A stretch of DNA of 64,000 nt from a virus: positions 31,714-95,713 of the IMG/VR virus record IMGVR_UViG_3300049617_000088; one strand, written 5' to 3'. The position numbers and the translations under genes are program-made. A model generated the notes under the pieces. The model ran no database searches. It saw only the letters and a program-made list of their open reading frames with translations, and was not told the origin of the DNA. Of this stretch, positions 1 through 8,559 are shown piece after piece; positions within the stretch are counted from its first letter, which is position 1, and the number at the start of each line of letters is the position of its first letter.

Positions 1-99
1 TTTTAGACGATTAACTTCTTTTAAGGCAGCTACAGCCTCTGCAATTTTAGAATTAATTTGTGCAGCAATTACATCAAAATCTTTCTCTAAATCACTCAT
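1..99 (-). CDS. hypothetical protein, C-terminus outside window
   Basis: The first 33 residues of a protein that continues beyond the window edge. The start is ATG (MSDLEKDFDV). The visible part is one amphipathic, heptad-like helix rich in Lys, Glu and Ala, so a coiled coil is likely. It follows the 37-residue gene upstream by five bases. No function can be assigned. Confidence 0.55.
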   Translation of the reverse strand, partial: MSDLEKDFDVIAAQINSKIAEAVAALKEVNRLK

Positions 100-104
100 T
101 ATAT

Positions 105-218
105 TCACTTTCTTTTTGATTTGCGGTGGCGCCACAAATAAGACAAATGATCTTTAATTCCTTGCCAGAGTCCCTGACAAGAACAAAAATAGCCGCTCTC
201 TTTAGAAGAACAAGACAT
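105..218 (-). CDS. small cysteine- and tryptophan-containing protein
   Basis: A 37-residue protein starting MSCSSKESGYF and ending in a basic tail (RHRKSKRK). A GAGGT ribosome-binding site lies about eight bases before the ATG, which is the main reason to believe it. Four Cys could bind metal, but the spacing matches no family I know. It is the first gene after the non-coding stretch at 240-545. Confidence 0.5.
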   Translation of the reverse strand: MSCSSKESGYFCSCQGLWQGIKDHLSYLWRHRKSKRK

Positions 219-239
219 AATTAATACCTCGAATATTAA

Positions 240-545
240 ATGTTAAATGAAGTTAAAAGGATGCGGGGAAACTCGTTTCGGCAATACAAACCCGGGGGCT
301 TATATCTGTGTTGTTATCTGAGTAGACCGCTTTTGTATAGCCGGAAAATACCACTTATAATGAATAATGTATTGCTACATTATTTCAAACTTCATGATAA
401 GTACGACTAGCTAGCATCGTTATCCTTGGTACCGAACTGTTATTCTTGTCAGAACTCCTAAGCAAGGGTGGCTTTCCGGTAGCGACTCCGGTTCTTATGG
501 GTTTCCATCCCACTAGCTAGGTGCTGCCCAGCCGCGTCTCTTATA
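240..545 (-). ncRNA. structured non-coding transcript or long leader (candidate)
   Basis: About 300 bases with no convincing reading frame on either strand, lying directly downstream of the sigma-70 promoter at 552-580. It holds a perfect 9-bp hairpin with a 4-base loop at 363-384 and two copies of CTAGCTAG about 100 bases apart. No tRNA T-arm is present. It could be a stable RNA, a leader for the two small genes after it, or the relic of an RNA gene. Confidence 0.4.
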
Positions 546-551
546 TACTAG

Positions 552-580
552 AATATATATCATAAAAATTACGGTGTCAA
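552..580 (-). promoter_or_regulatory. consensus sigma-70 promoter
   Basis: Read on the minus strand: TTGACA (575-580), a 17-base spacer, then TATATT (552-557). This is one of the best host-type promoters in the window and points into the non-coding region 240-545. The bases before the -35 box are GACGGGGC, resembling those before the promoter at 63497-63525. Confidence 0.7.
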
Positions 581-621
581 GCCCCGTCAATTTTTCAAAT
601 AACTGGCACGAACTTTGCAAT

Positions 622-951
622 TCAAGTGTGAGCGGAATTTTGCCAGTCTTTTTGAGATTCCTCAATAATTAACTCGTCTTCAATCTTCTTTAATTCTTCT
701 TCAACGTCGGCGCGGAGCTTTTGCTTTTCAGCTTCTCGACGCGTTTTAATTCTCTTGACTTCTTTTAACTTTTCTCTAGCTAAACCGGCAGCGAATAATG
801 GTAATAATAAAATAGCTAATGGCCAAATGGACGTGCCAACAAGCAAATCATCTGTATCATTATCAGACCAATTGAACCATCCATCTGAAATGAAAGCAAT
901 ACAGGCGCCCGCTATATAAATGCCAGCAATTAATAATATCTAAAATAACAT
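622..951 (-). pseudogene. two-TM basic coiled-coil protein with in-frame TAG at codon 4
   Basis: ATG at 951 follows the stop of the previous gene directly, in this genome's usual style, but codon 4 is TAG (940-942). The same frame then encodes two hydrophobic helices separated by an acidic linker, and a basic coiled coil ending DWQNSAHT. The layout matches 2150-2461 and 56547-56849, which supports the upstream start. Translation could only resume at a non-ATG codon such as TTG at 846. Likely a nonsense-interrupted member of a membrane-protein family. Confidence 0.6.
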
Positions 952-1155
952 TTATGAACTCCCTCTAGTACTTCCCTTTTGCTGTAAACAGTAGAAGCAT
1001 TCCAATATCCCATGGTTCCCATAAGCTGCCACAAACTCATAGTCATGTCTTCCAATCTTACAGAGAATCCTAGAAACAAAAGGATGCTTATGCCAGTTAG
1101 TAATCGGGCGATAGAAACTAATTCTCTCTAGCCAATCCTTAAATCTTTGAAACAT
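952..1155 (-). CDS. small zinc-finger-like protein
   Basis: A 67-residue protein from ATG at 1155 (MFQRFKDWLER). It has CKIGRHDYEF followed by CFYCLQQKG, a C-x4-H and C-x2-C arrangement often seen in small phage zinc proteins. A longer in-frame reading to 1194 would overlap the upstream gene much more. It overlaps that gene by 17 bases. Function unknown. Confidence 0.6.
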   Translation of the reverse strand: MFQRFKDWLERISFYRPITNWHKHPFVSRILCKIGRHDYEFVAAYGNHGILECFYCLQQKGSTRGSS

Positions 1156-1318
1156 TTTTATTTTCCAATTCAAATTCCCAATACAAAACTCCATTATCTA
1201 ATTTATAGTAGAATTCTGTTTGTACATTATAAATTGTCTTAAAATAAATTGGGACAATTTTATGTATCTTTTTAGTACGAATTACTATTACTTCATCACC
1301 AACACTGAATTTAGCCAT
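1139..1318 (-). CDS. small SH3/KOW-like barrel protein
   Basis: A 59-residue protein starting MAKFSVGDEVIVI and ending KNVSKI. The opening and the later KLDNGVLYW follow the pattern of small beta barrels (x-GDxVxV ... DNG). Its ATG directly follows the TAA of the methyltransferase gene. Similar N-terminal domains occur at 10886, 23976, 42943, 48782 and 53121. Role unknown; the fold is my reading of the pattern. Confidence 0.55.
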   Translation of the reverse strand: MAKFSVGDEVIVIRTKKIHKIVPIYFKTIYNVQTEFYYKLDNGVLYWEFELENKNVSKI

Positions 1319-1951
1319 TTATTCGTCCCATTTTGAATCGGAATATTTATGAGTCATCTGGCGCATAAACTCGTGCATAATGATACCGGAAGCGGTACCA
1401 ACATTCAAGCTGCGAACCGAACCATACTGCTCAATATGAACGATGTTTCGACACATAGCTTGCATAGCGGGAGTCAGTCCGACTCCTTCTTCTCCGAGGA
1501 CAAGAAGGGTATTCTTCGTGAAACTATATGAAGAAACGGGAACAGACCCAGGCACGTTATCAACTCCAATAATAACATATTGATCCCTCAATTTAACAAA
1601 ATCTTCTACGGTAGGAAGCCAAGTCACATCCGTGTAATTAAACGTCCCAACTGCCGCCCTTTTATCCCACTTCTTATCGCCCAGATAAAAAACTTCTTTA
1701 GCATTGAAAGCATTAGCATTTCGAACGACAGTGCCGAAATTGAAATCACCAATCAAATGCTCCATGCAAATGGCAAATGGATTAGCCGTTTCACGAAGTT
1801 CCTTCTTGATATCTTCAACTTCCATGCTCTTAAAACGGTCAGCCACATTGTGTTGCCAGGCACCGAAATGCTTATCACCATCGGTAATAGCCGCTTGATG
1901 AGCAAGCGAAGTAGCAGCCAGGTTCGGAGTTGTACTAATCTTCGGTCTCAT
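1319..1951 (-). CDS. SpoU/TrmH-family RNA 2'-O-methyltransferase
   Basis: A 210-residue SPOUT methyltransferase. The family's three motifs are visible: GTVVRNANAF near residue 75, LVLGEEGVGL near 150, and SVRSLNVGTASGIIMHE near 180, which form the knotted SAM-binding site. The family methylates ribose 2'-OH in tRNA or rRNA; which target cannot be told here. An N-terminal stretch of about 55 residues precedes the domain. In this window it fits with the other tRNA-handling genes (LysRS, RtcB, RNA ligases). Intact. Confidence 0.85.
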   Translation of the reverse strand: MRPKISTTPNLAATSLAHQAAITDGDKHFGAWQHNVADRFKSMEVEDIKKELRETANPFAICMEHLIGDFNFGTVVRNANAFNAKEVFYLGDKKWDKRAAVGTFNYTDVTWLPTVEDFVKLRDQYVIIGVDNVPGSVPVSSYSFTKNTLLVLGEEGVGLTPAMQAMCRNIVHIEQYGSVRSLNVGTASGIIMHEFMRQMTHKYSDSKWDE

Positions 1952-1976
1952 GATCTTTCAATTCGCTATATAGTTA

Positions 1977-2153
1977 TTACCAAACAAAACATTTGCAGCC
2001 TCTTTTGCCACCGCAAGTGTCATTATATTCGCCACAAGTCTTACAAAAATTGTAAGTCCAACCTTCAATCTTAGATAATATCTTTAAGACTTCTGCCGGT
2101 GTAGCTTCGGCAAGAGCATGTTCCAATTCTTCTTCCCACTTCTCTTGACTCAT
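1977..2153 (-). CDS. small zinc-binding protein
   Basis: A 58-residue protein starting MSQEKWEEELEH. An acidic helix is followed by CKTCGEYNDTCGGKRGCKC, whose Cys spacing suggests a zinc site. Its ATG overlaps the TGA of the upstream gene. Function unknown. Confidence 0.65.
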   Translation of the reverse strand: MSQEKWEEELEHALAEATPAEVLKILSKIEGWTYNFCKTCGEYNDTCGGKRGCKCFVW

Positions 2154-2461
2154 AATCTTCTCTGTTGTTGTATTTCTGCCTCTACCTGCTCCATAGCAGT
2201 CTCTACTTCTCGCTCTGCGGCAACACGAAGCTGTCTTTGATGCTCCTGTTTAGCGATCCTGGTTTCCTTTAAATTTCTTGTATATCTAGCAAAACCAAAA
2301 ACAGCAAGAATAGGAACAGCAATTGACCAAAAAACTGCAACTAAAGCTAAAGGTGGATCATTATATCCATCAAAATCATAACCAAGTCCCACCAGTGCAT
2401 CGAACAAACAGAATCCGATTATAGCAGAAATATATAATCCGATAAATAATAGCGCAATCAT
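2150..2461 (-). CDS. two-TM protein with basic coiled-coil tail
   Basis: A 103-residue protein with two hydrophobic segments (about residues 3-25 and 40-58), a short acidic loop between them, and a charged coiled-coil tail rich in Arg, Gln and Glu. The same plan occurs at 622-951 and 56547-56849, so this is a paralogous family. Likely an inner-membrane protein with a cytoplasmic helix. It overlaps its neighbours by four bases on both sides. Confidence 0.65.
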   Translation of the reverse strand: MIALLFIGLYISAIIGFCLFDALVGLGYDFDGYNDPPLALVAVFWSIAVPILAVFGFARYTRNLKETRIAKQEHQRQLRVAAEREVETAMEQVEAEIQQQRRL

Positions 2462-3264
2462 TTTAAATTAAAAACCTTTTGAACATTTTTAGAAAGAGAT
2501 TGTATTGAAAATGCGTCACCAAATTCCCAAATTTGATTTAGTGTATCATGATATGATTTTTGATCTGAAATAGGGAAATCTGTCCCAAATAATAACTTAT
2601 CACTCCCAGCTATTTCTAGGAATTGACCAATCATAATTTTAAATTTTCTAAGATCATCAGCTCGAAATTTACCATAAACGAATCCTGAAATGTCTGTATA
2701 AACATTAGCATTCTTATAACAAACTTCTGCCGTATCCGTCACCCAAGGGAAGCCAACGTGGGCGATAACGAATTTAACATCATCATAATCGACAGCAGCT
2801 TCATCAATATTAAGTGGATGAGAGTATTTTAACTTAGCTTTCTTAACAGAGTTAAGACAGTCTCCGCAATGGAAAATAGCTGGAATCTTTAACTGGCTAC
2901 ATAGTTCTAATGGATTATGATAGATCGCTGAAACAGGAGCGTCTTTTTCATTATCATATAAATCATGGGGATAATAATGTTCGTAGCCAGTGTAGAATTT
3001 GATACCAACAACTTCATTATCCATGGCTTGCTTCTCAAAATCCACCCAACGAAAGTTAGGGTGATGATACGCCATTACGCCATACAATCTATCTCTATGA
3101 GGTTTAATCTGCTCTAACATCCAGTCGTTAGGACAATCATTTAGTTCGCCTGCAAAGACTAAAGACTTATCAATCTTAGCATTATCCATGGATTTCAGAA
3201 GCTGTTTGACCGAACAATTGATATGTTCGTTGCGACCTAAATGCGTATGAGAATCGATTATCAT
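2458..3264 (-). CDS. amidohydrolase-family metal-dependent hydrolase
   Basis: A 268-residue TIM-barrel hydrolase of the amidohydrolase (Amidohydro_2) type. Visible motifs: HTH at residues 6-8, FHCGD near 133, IAHVGFPW near 167, and LLFGTDFP near 228, supplying the expected His and Asp metal ligands. The family hydrolyses or decarboxylates small ring or amide compounds; the substrate is unknown. An unusual cargo for a phage, probably host-derived. Intact. Confidence 0.8.
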   Translation of the reverse strand: MIIDSHTHLGRNEHINCSVKQLLKSMDNAKIDKSLVFAGELNDCPNDWMLEQIKPHRDRLYGVMAYHHPNFRWVDFEKQAMDNEVVGIKFYTGYEHYYPHDLYDNEKDAPVSAIYHNPLELCSQLKIPAIFHCGDCLNSVKKAKLKYSHPLNIDEAAVDYDDVKFVIAHVGFPWVTDTAEVCYKNANVYTDISGFVYGKFRADDLRKFKIMIGQFLEIAGSDKLLFGTDFPISDQKSYHDTLNQIWEFGDAFSIQSLSKNVQKVFNLK

Positions 3265-3532
3265 TTTAATTTCTCTTCTAAAATCTGTGTTATCAATTCG
3301 GGCGGCTCAACTGCCAAATTTGTTTTGCGCATCACATCGCCAATCAATTTCCCAAGAACCTGAGTCTTACCCTTCTTGTAAGCTTCTACAATCTTGGGTT
3401 CAATTCAATCGCCTCATCACAAAAAATAGCAACAATTTCGGAGTCAGTTATCGTTCCCATGAACCCACATTCAAGAATAGCTTTCTTGATAAACGGACAT
3501 TCAATTTGAACAATCCAACTATAATCATCCAT
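3261..3532 (-). pseudogene. GatB/YqeY-type domain protein, frameshifted
   Basis: From ATG at 3532 (MDDYSWIVQIECPF) the frame ends at a TAG after about 50 codons, but another frame continues with PKIVEAYKKGKTQVLGKLIG and DVMRKTNLA, the pattern of the C-terminal tRNA-binding domain shared by GatB and YqeY, to a TGA overlapping the next ATG. The span is 272 bases (3n+2). Either one C is missing from the CCC run near 3397, or a 5-bp tandem duplication (3400-3409) broke it. It would have been a stand-alone tRNA-binding module of about 90 residues. Confidence 0.7.
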
Positions 3533-3536
3533 ATAG

Positions 3537-3569
3537 AGACTCTTTATATTTATTCAACACAAAGAGTCT
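3537..3569 (-). terminator. hairpin between genes
   Basis: A perfect 9-bp stem (AGACTCTTT with AAAGAGTCT) around a 15-base AT-rich loop, just after the end of the gene 3576-4166 and just before the ATG at 3532. No clear U-run follows, so it may be a processing or pause site rather than a full terminator. Confidence 0.45.
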
Positions 3570-3575
3570 TATTAG

Positions 3576-4166
3576 TTAAGAGGCTATCTTGCTCAATTCA
3601 AGAAAACACTTCTCAAGAATATTATATTCTTGAGGCGTTCTTGTTGAACGAACATGGGGGCAGTTTATAACAGATAAAAGTGCCGCTTTAGCTGCTCTGA
3701 GGTTCTTAGTAGCAGCCCCTTTCTGTCCAGCAACAACTTTGCTAGGAGCAGGTGAGGAGGCTTGAGGTACTTGAATTACCGGCATAGGAACCGCCTTTTT
3801 TTGTGGTAACGGTGTAACAGTAAAGCCACTTTTCTGAAAAGCCTGAGCCATCGTTGTCGGCGCCTTAACTGCTGCTACTGCCGGTTTCGGTTGGCTTGGC
3901 TTTTGTGTCAGATCGTCCCAAAACAAACTTTCGGGCGCAATCTTCCAATCACCGTACTTATCTTGGTAAGCTCGTCCATGAAAAGTAAACCCTTCAATCT
4001 TAGAGAGTAAAGAGGAGTGAACGCCTACACGCTCCAAGAAATCGTCGCGATGATCGAGAGTGTATGCGGATCGTATATGGATCTTCGTGCCCTTCAGGGA
4101 AGTGTTTTCCCAAGTAACCTCGGACCATTCTCCATCATCTCTCGCTTGTCTAACAACTAGTTTCAC
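3576..4166 (-). CDS. hypothetical protein with Pro/Ala-rich linker
   Basis: A 196-residue protein. The first 85 residues look globular, followed by a Pro-, Ala- and Lys-rich linker (about 90-150) and a helical C-terminus with one Cys-His pair (NCPHVRS). No family recognised. It ends just before the hairpin at 3537-3569. Confidence 0.65.
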   Translation of the reverse strand: MKLVVRQARDDGEWSEVTWENTSLKGTKIHIRSAYTLDHRDDFLERVGVHSSLLSKIEGFTFHGRAYQDKYGDWKIAPESLFWDDLTQKPSQPKPAVAAVKAPTTMAQAFQKSGFTVTPLPQKKAVPMPVIQVPQASSPAPSKVVAGQKGAATKNLRAAKAALLSVINCPHVRSTRTPQEYNILEKCFLELSKIAS

Positions 4167-4202
4167 AATTTGATCAGTTATAATATTATCTTTCGTAATG
4201 TG

Positions 4203-4814
4203 TTAAAACCAAGATAGTATTGAAACAATTTTTCGATACCATTTGGGTTTACCAGTAACCATGCAATGGGAATTCCAATACACAATCGACTTGGCAAACT
4301 GTTCCGCCGTGAAATCACCTTGAGTCCCGCCTGCTAAATGCAGAAAATTACGAGCCATGGTATAAGGATCCATTGGTTCTTCTTCCTTATCTGTTCTCGC
4401 TTTAATACAAACAATCTCCCACTCTGCCTCTGTTTCGCGCTCGTTGTTCTCAGCTAATACATCGTGACGATAAAGAACAAAAGAAACGTGCTTAGCAAGC
4501 TGCTTCTTAGCTTTAGCTGAAACCCTAATGAAGGGTACTTCGCCTTCTCTGCGAGGTGCAAAGTTAGCAGTAAGCCTACTCTTATTATCTAAAGAAACAA
4601 TAGCGGAATAGAATTTACGATGGCTCCATCCATAATCCATGTCAACCAGAATTACCCCGTCTCTATATCCTGGTCGAACTAATTGTGACTTACTTAAAGA
4701 GCCCTCTACAATATGTTCCAACTCTTTCCAGGTTCCCTCAAAATGAGAATGTCCTGATTCTTTGGTTTGCCTTTTAACAAAAGCACCACAAGCCACTTTC
4801 TTTGAAAATTTCAT
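4203..4814 (-). CDS. DUF3228-like protein
   Basis: A 203-residue protein. The segments GYRDGVILVDMD, MARNFLHLAGGTQGDFTAEQ and FAKSIVYWNSH resemble the DUF3228 family, whose function is unknown. The whole family length appears present. It sits two bases upstream of the next minus-strand gene. Confidence 0.55.
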   Translation of the reverse strand: MKFSKKVACGAFVKRQTKESGHSHFEGTWKELEHIVEGSLSKSQLVRPGYRDGVILVDMDYGWSHRKFYSAIVSLDNKSRLTANFAPRREGEVPFIRVSAKAKKQLAKHVSFVLYRHDVLAENNERETEAEWEIVCIKARTDKEEEPMDPYTMARNFLHLAGGTQGDFTAEQFAKSIVYWNSHCMVTGKPKWYRKIVSILSWF

Positions 4815-4815
4815 A

Positions 4816-5091
4816 TTACCATTCTTTAGTTAAAAGAGTATTTAATTTCTTCATCGCCCTATCGAATCTTTCGCGGGGAGACTCAAAAACAGAACCAGAT
4901 TCGTGTTCAAGAAGTACTCGAATGAATTCTTTATTTTGTTCAGCAATTCTTTCTACAGTTTGAAAATCACTCTCACTCATTTCGCGTCCCGCTTTGACAG
5001 CTAGGTTGCTAATTTTATCTAGAATATCTAGAGCGTAGATAGCCTCTTTCAAAATATCCTTAGCATTTACTTTTCCCCAATTGTCCGGCAT
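4816..5091 (-). CDS. helical hypothetical protein
   Basis: A 91-residue all-helical protein starting MPDNWGKVNAKDI. A GGGAG site six bases before the ATG supports the start. The preceding gene ends in TAG directly before this ATG and in the same frame. No family recognised. Confidence 0.6.
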   Translation of the reverse strand: MPDNWGKVNAKDILKEAIYALDILDKISNLAVKAGREMSESDFQTVERIAEQNKEFIRVLLEHESGSVFESPRERFDRAMKKLNTLLTKEW

Positions 5092-5286
5092 CTAACTCTC
5101 CCAAGATAAATCAATTCTGCGTGATGTTTCGTTATCAAATTCCAAATCAGACCAGCCACAACCTTCAAGAAAAGAAGTGTACATAGACCTATAATAATAG
5201 GCTTGTTCCATCGAGCGGGAAGCAGCCATCCGTATAATGAAATGGTCAACTTGCATCGCTACTATATCATAAGGAATACGAGGCAT
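5092..5286 (-). CDS. PY-GW family small protein
   Basis: A 64-residue protein starting MPRIPYDIVAM and containing FLEGCGWSDLEF. The same plan (Pro-Tyr near the start, a helix, then CGW or SGW-D) occurs at 55496-55690 and 56056-56259, so this is a dispersed family of three. It ends in TAG, one of several genes that use TAG as a normal stop. Confidence 0.6.
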   Translation of the reverse strand: MPRIPYDIVAMQVDHFIIRMAASRSMEQAYYYRSMYTSFLEGCGWSDLEFDNETSRRIDLSWES

Positions 5287-5299
5287 TGATACCTACAAT

Positions 5300-5672
5300 T
5301 TAATCTTCGTCTTGAGCACCCTGCAAAACGCGCAAAGCATCTTCCAAAGCTTCTGTAATCTCATCTACCGTTTCTCTTTTAACTTGACTTGTTTGTTTAA
5401 GAAAATGAATATCAAGACGAAGATGTTCAGCCAAAGGTTCCCAAGCAGGAATGACTTTGGCGGGTGAAGTGAACGTGTTGCCGTATGAATTATCTTTTTG
5501 GATAAAATCTAAACTCTCACAGGCTTTTTTTTTCTGTTTCATAAATGTCAGCGTAAAAAGCATCTTCGGAGCGAAACCAACCATGTGCTCCACCTAACCA
5601 AGTACCATCCACAAACTGTACTGCCCAACCTGGATGTGATTTTTGTTCATGCCTTTTATCTTTACGATTCAT
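5300..5672 (-). pseudogene. hypothetical protein with +1 frameshift in an A9 run
   Basis: ATG at 5672 opens a frame (MNRKDKRHEQKSHPGWAVQF) that reaches TGA just after nine A's (plus-strand T run 5525-5533). With eight A's it would run on through ACESLDFIQKDNSY to the TAA at 5300. The span is 373 bases, 3n+1. Both halves look like one protein of about 123 residues. Sequencing error, decay and programmed frameshifting are all possible. Confidence 0.65.
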
Positions 5673-6694
5673 GAGTTGACCAAATTTAACCTATTAACTA
5701 TTTCCTGCATCTTGGTAGCATCAAAAGCCAAGTTCATTCTAACCATCCCTGGCACCCCAAACAAGTCCCCGTTAATAAAATTAATTTTCGACTTGACAAA
5801 GTCGGCTTTATTTCCAACTTTAAACCAGCCAAACATTCCAGGTATTTGCTCGATATCTGAATTAACTTCTAGAATCTCTGTATTAACTTGCTTAATAATT
5901 CTTTTGGATTCTTGTAGGGCAGCGTAGGCTTGACCCTCAAAACTTTCCGTCAAAGTAGGATAGCCCTGCATTCTATTCATCAAATCATAAAGAAAGACTT
6001 GAGAGACCATCGAGACCCCCACCGTCATGGCTTCCATATATTGTAGAATCAAAGTGTAAAATTCTTTGTTGGGACAAACGACGTAGCCCAGCCTAAGACC
6101 AGAAAGACCCAGCATCTTACTTATAGAATAAATCTGAACATCACCAAAAGATTTTAATTGGTAACTAGGATCTATATAAGAGTGAGTATAATAAGCTGCA
6201 TCATGAATAAGTGGAATATGTCTCTCTTTTTCTAAAGAAAGATTACAAGCAATTTTTAATAGTTCCACATTAAAAATGAATCCATCAGGATTATTAGGAG
6301 ATAATGCTAAAAAACTATCCCAAAAATTAGTATTATCATTAATACATTTAAGTCCATGCATTTCAGCAAGAGGAGGTATGAGAGCCCAAAAAGGATTCCT
6401 CATACCTAATCTTTCTTTTTTCATTTGTTTAAGGGCATAGAAGCAAGCGCCTAATCCCTGTTTAGCCCCATTAGTAATAATCACTGGAGCCTGATGTTTC
6501 TGTTCTAACAACTGAACTAATGGTTTATAGCCTTGCGAAGGGGGATACTCAAAGAGATGATCTATCTTGGGCAATTCATAGACAGATAGATCAAATACTT
6601 TGAAAAGAGTATCCCTAACCACATGAGGTTCGCCAACGGAAACGTCAATCCAATCCGGTGGTAGTTGTGGTTTCGCAAGCAATATATCACTCAT
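5669..6694 (-). CDS. PLP-dependent aminotransferase, class I/II
   Basis: A 341-residue fold-type I aminotransferase. Visible: SPNNPDGF (substrate and PLP contact), HDAAYY (Asp pairing with the pyridine nitrogen), and SISKMLGLSGLRLGYVV, where Ser-x-Ser-Lys holds the catalytic Lys and the Arg binds phosphate. It is somewhat short for the family (usually about 380-420) but all key residues are present. The amino donor and acceptor cannot be told. It overlaps the broken gene before it by four bases. Confidence 0.85.
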   Translation of the reverse strand: MSDILLAKPQLPPDWIDVSVGEPHVVRDTLFKVFDLSVYELPKIDHLFEYPPSQGYKPLVQLLEQKHQAPVIITNGAKQGLGACFYALKQMKKERLGMRNPFWALIPPLAEMHGLKCINDNTNFWDSFLALSPNNPDGFIFNVELLKIACNLSLEKERHIPLIHDAAYYTHSYIDPSYQLKSFGDVQIYSISKMLGLSGLRLGYVVCPNKEFYTLILQYMEAMTVGVSMVSQVFLYDLMNRMQGYPTLTESFEGQAYAALQESKRIIKQVNTEILEVNSDIEQIPGMFGWFKVGNKADFVKSKINFINGDLFGVPGMVRMNLAFDATKMQEIVNRLNLVNS

Positions 6695-6914
6695 TGTCTT
6701 TTTCTTTTTGAATCTTTAGAGCCTCTTCATGAGAATAAAGAATAGTTTTATCATCCTTATAATCATCACCGGGAGCTACATAATATTTATCTGGAATGCC
6801 ACATAATGTGATCCAACCTCTAGCCCCTAGATAAGTCATCTCAGCTCTCCATAGAAGACGACAAGCTTCTTCTTTAGAATAATTTCTAATATCCAAAGGA
6901 TGTAGTTCTTTCAT
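6687..6914 (-). CDS. hypothetical protein
   Basis: A 75-residue protein from ATG at 6914 (MKELHPLDIRNYS); the longer reading to 6953 overlaps the LysRS end. It has an aromatic, Gly-rich middle (AEMTYLGARGWITLCGIP) and a charged C-terminus. It overlaps the aminotransferase start by eight bases. No family recognised. Confidence 0.6.
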   Translation of the reverse strand: MKELHPLDIRNYSKEEACRLLWRAEMTYLGARGWITLCGIPDKYYVAPGDDYKDDKTILYSHEEALKIQKEKDNE

Positions 6915-6915
6915 T

Positions 6916-8529
6916 TTACTTTTCTGGTCTAAGAGTTGGAAACAAGATAACATCCTTGATGGATGTAGTATTGGTTAACAACATAACCAATCGATCAATT
7001 CCCATTCCAAACCCAATAGCAGGCGGCATTCCATGTTCAAGCGCTTCAACATAGTCAGCATCATATGCCATTGGATCTTTACTATTATTTTCCAGTTGTT
7101 CTTGGAAACGTAACGCCTGTTCATCAGGATCATTTAACTCTTGAAATGCATTCGCTAATTCGCGACCCTCAACATACAATTCAAAACGGTCACAAATCTG
7201 TGAGTTGTTATCTCTAGAGCGTGCAAGAGGGCTAATCTCCTTAGGAAACTGAGTAATAAAAACAGGACATGAATGCTTGCCGTCAGCCGTACGATAGTCC
7301 TCGGTAAGAAAAGGCTCAGCTACATATTCAAAAAGGACTGCAAACTTTTCTCCAGTAGATTGACATTCCACCAGAGAATTAAACATTCCTTTGACATCAA
7401 TCTTTTGAAGACGAGTATTATTTGGATCAGAAAAGTTTACACTCTCAAGATCGCCAGAGTTATTAAGAGCAAAGAACAGTGCTAGAGATGCCTTGTCACA
7501 AGCATTCACTACTGCTCTTGACATTGGCATCTCGACGAACTGAGAGAAAGTAAACGGTCTTTCATCATACCACTTATGATAAAAAGGACGAACCACTTCT
7601 GGTAATTCAATCTGACAATATGGATTGATGTGAATTAAAAGCTCCTTGGTATAAGCAATTAGCTCCTTGAAATTACCATAAGCCTGATAGCTTTCCATCA
7701 TAGTAAACTCAGGGTTATGTCGAGTATCAATACCCTCGTTACGATAGTTGCGACCAATCTCATATACCCTATCGAGACCACCAACTAATAATCTCTTGAG
7801 ATAAAGCTCGGGAGCAATCCTCAATGCAAGAGGAATGTCCAAAGCATTGTGGTGTGTCATAAAAGGCTTGGCATTAGCGCCGCTCGCCACACTGTTGAGG
7901 GTTGAAGTCTCAACTTCCAAGAAGTTCTTCTCTTCCATAAACTGTCGAATAGCTCGGATGATATAAGTACGAACCGTAAAACGGGCACGACTCTCTTCCG
8001 AAGACATCAGATCTAAATACCTCTTACGGTACTTGAGTTCTTCGTCAGCAATGCCCGCAAACTTCTCAGGAGGAGGGCGATGTGCCTTGGTCAAAAGCCT
8101 GAGACCATAAAGTAAAAGAGATCTCTCACCCGACTTAGATAGACAAGGAACTCCCCCTGCTTCCACAATATCTCCCAAATCAAATAACTTAAGACCATCG
8201 TACTCAGCGAAGGCAGCCTTACTAACAATCAATTGAACCGAACCAGTTGAGTCAGTAACCTTGATAAAAGTAATAGCGCCCGACTTGCGGAAAGCAGTAA
8301 TACGACCATGAATAGAATACTTCGGAACTTCACCTAGCTCTGCGGGCACAATGGTAGTCTTAAGCTTACCAGCATCTTGCTTACTTTGCATATAAGTCAG
8401 CAAGTAAACAATACTGGTATGATTAATAAAAGGTAAAGAACTGGGATCAACCGCTAGGGGATAGGTTCCGCCATTAGCTTCTTGGTGCTTATCCTTACGA
8501 ATCTGGATGAGAGTATCTTCGGATGACAT
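6916..8529 (-). CDS. lysS: lysyl-tRNA synthetase, class II
   Basis: A 537-residue class II LysRS that charges tRNA-Lys with lysine using ATP. The N-terminal OB anticodon-binding domain (IHGRITAFRKSGAITFIKV) is followed by the catalytic core: motif 2 region (RNYRNEGIDTRHNPEFTMME) and motif 3 (GFGMGIDRLVML) near the end, with RYLDL at the core entry. Length is a little above the bacterial norm. Phages rarely carry a whole synthetase; here it accompanies a phage tRNA-Lys(UUU) at 30886, which suggests maintenance of lysine decoding. Uninterrupted, and divergent from the SOD gene with only 30 bases between. Confidence 0.95.
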   Translation of the reverse strand: MSSEDTLIQIRKDKHQEANGGTYPLAVDPSSLPFINHTSIVYLLTYMQSKQDAGKLKTTIVPAELGEVPKYSIHGRITAFRKSGAITFIKVTDSTGSVQLIVSKAAFAEYDGLKLFDLGDIVEAGGVPCLSKSGERSLLLYGLRLLTKAHRPPPEKFAGIADEELKYRKRYLDLMSSEESRARFTVRTYIIRAIRQFMEEKNFLEVETSTLNSVASGANAKPFMTHHNALDIPLALRIAPELYLKRLLVGGLDRVYEIGRNYRNEGIDTRHNPEFTMMESYQAYGNFKELIAYTKELLIHINPYCQIELPEVVRPFYHKWYDERPFTFSQFVEMPMSRAVVNACDKASLALFFALNNSGDLESVNFSDPNNTRLQKIDVKGMFNSLVECQSTGEKFAVLFEYVAEPFLTEDYRTADGKHSCPVFITQFPKEISPLARSRDNNSQICDRFELYVEGRELANAFQELNDPDEQALRFQEQLENNSKDPMAYDADYVEALEHGMPPAIGFGMGIDRLVMLLTNTTSIKDVILFPTLRPEK

Positions 8530-8559
8530 AGTGTCCTGTGAATATTTCGATATTTGTTT

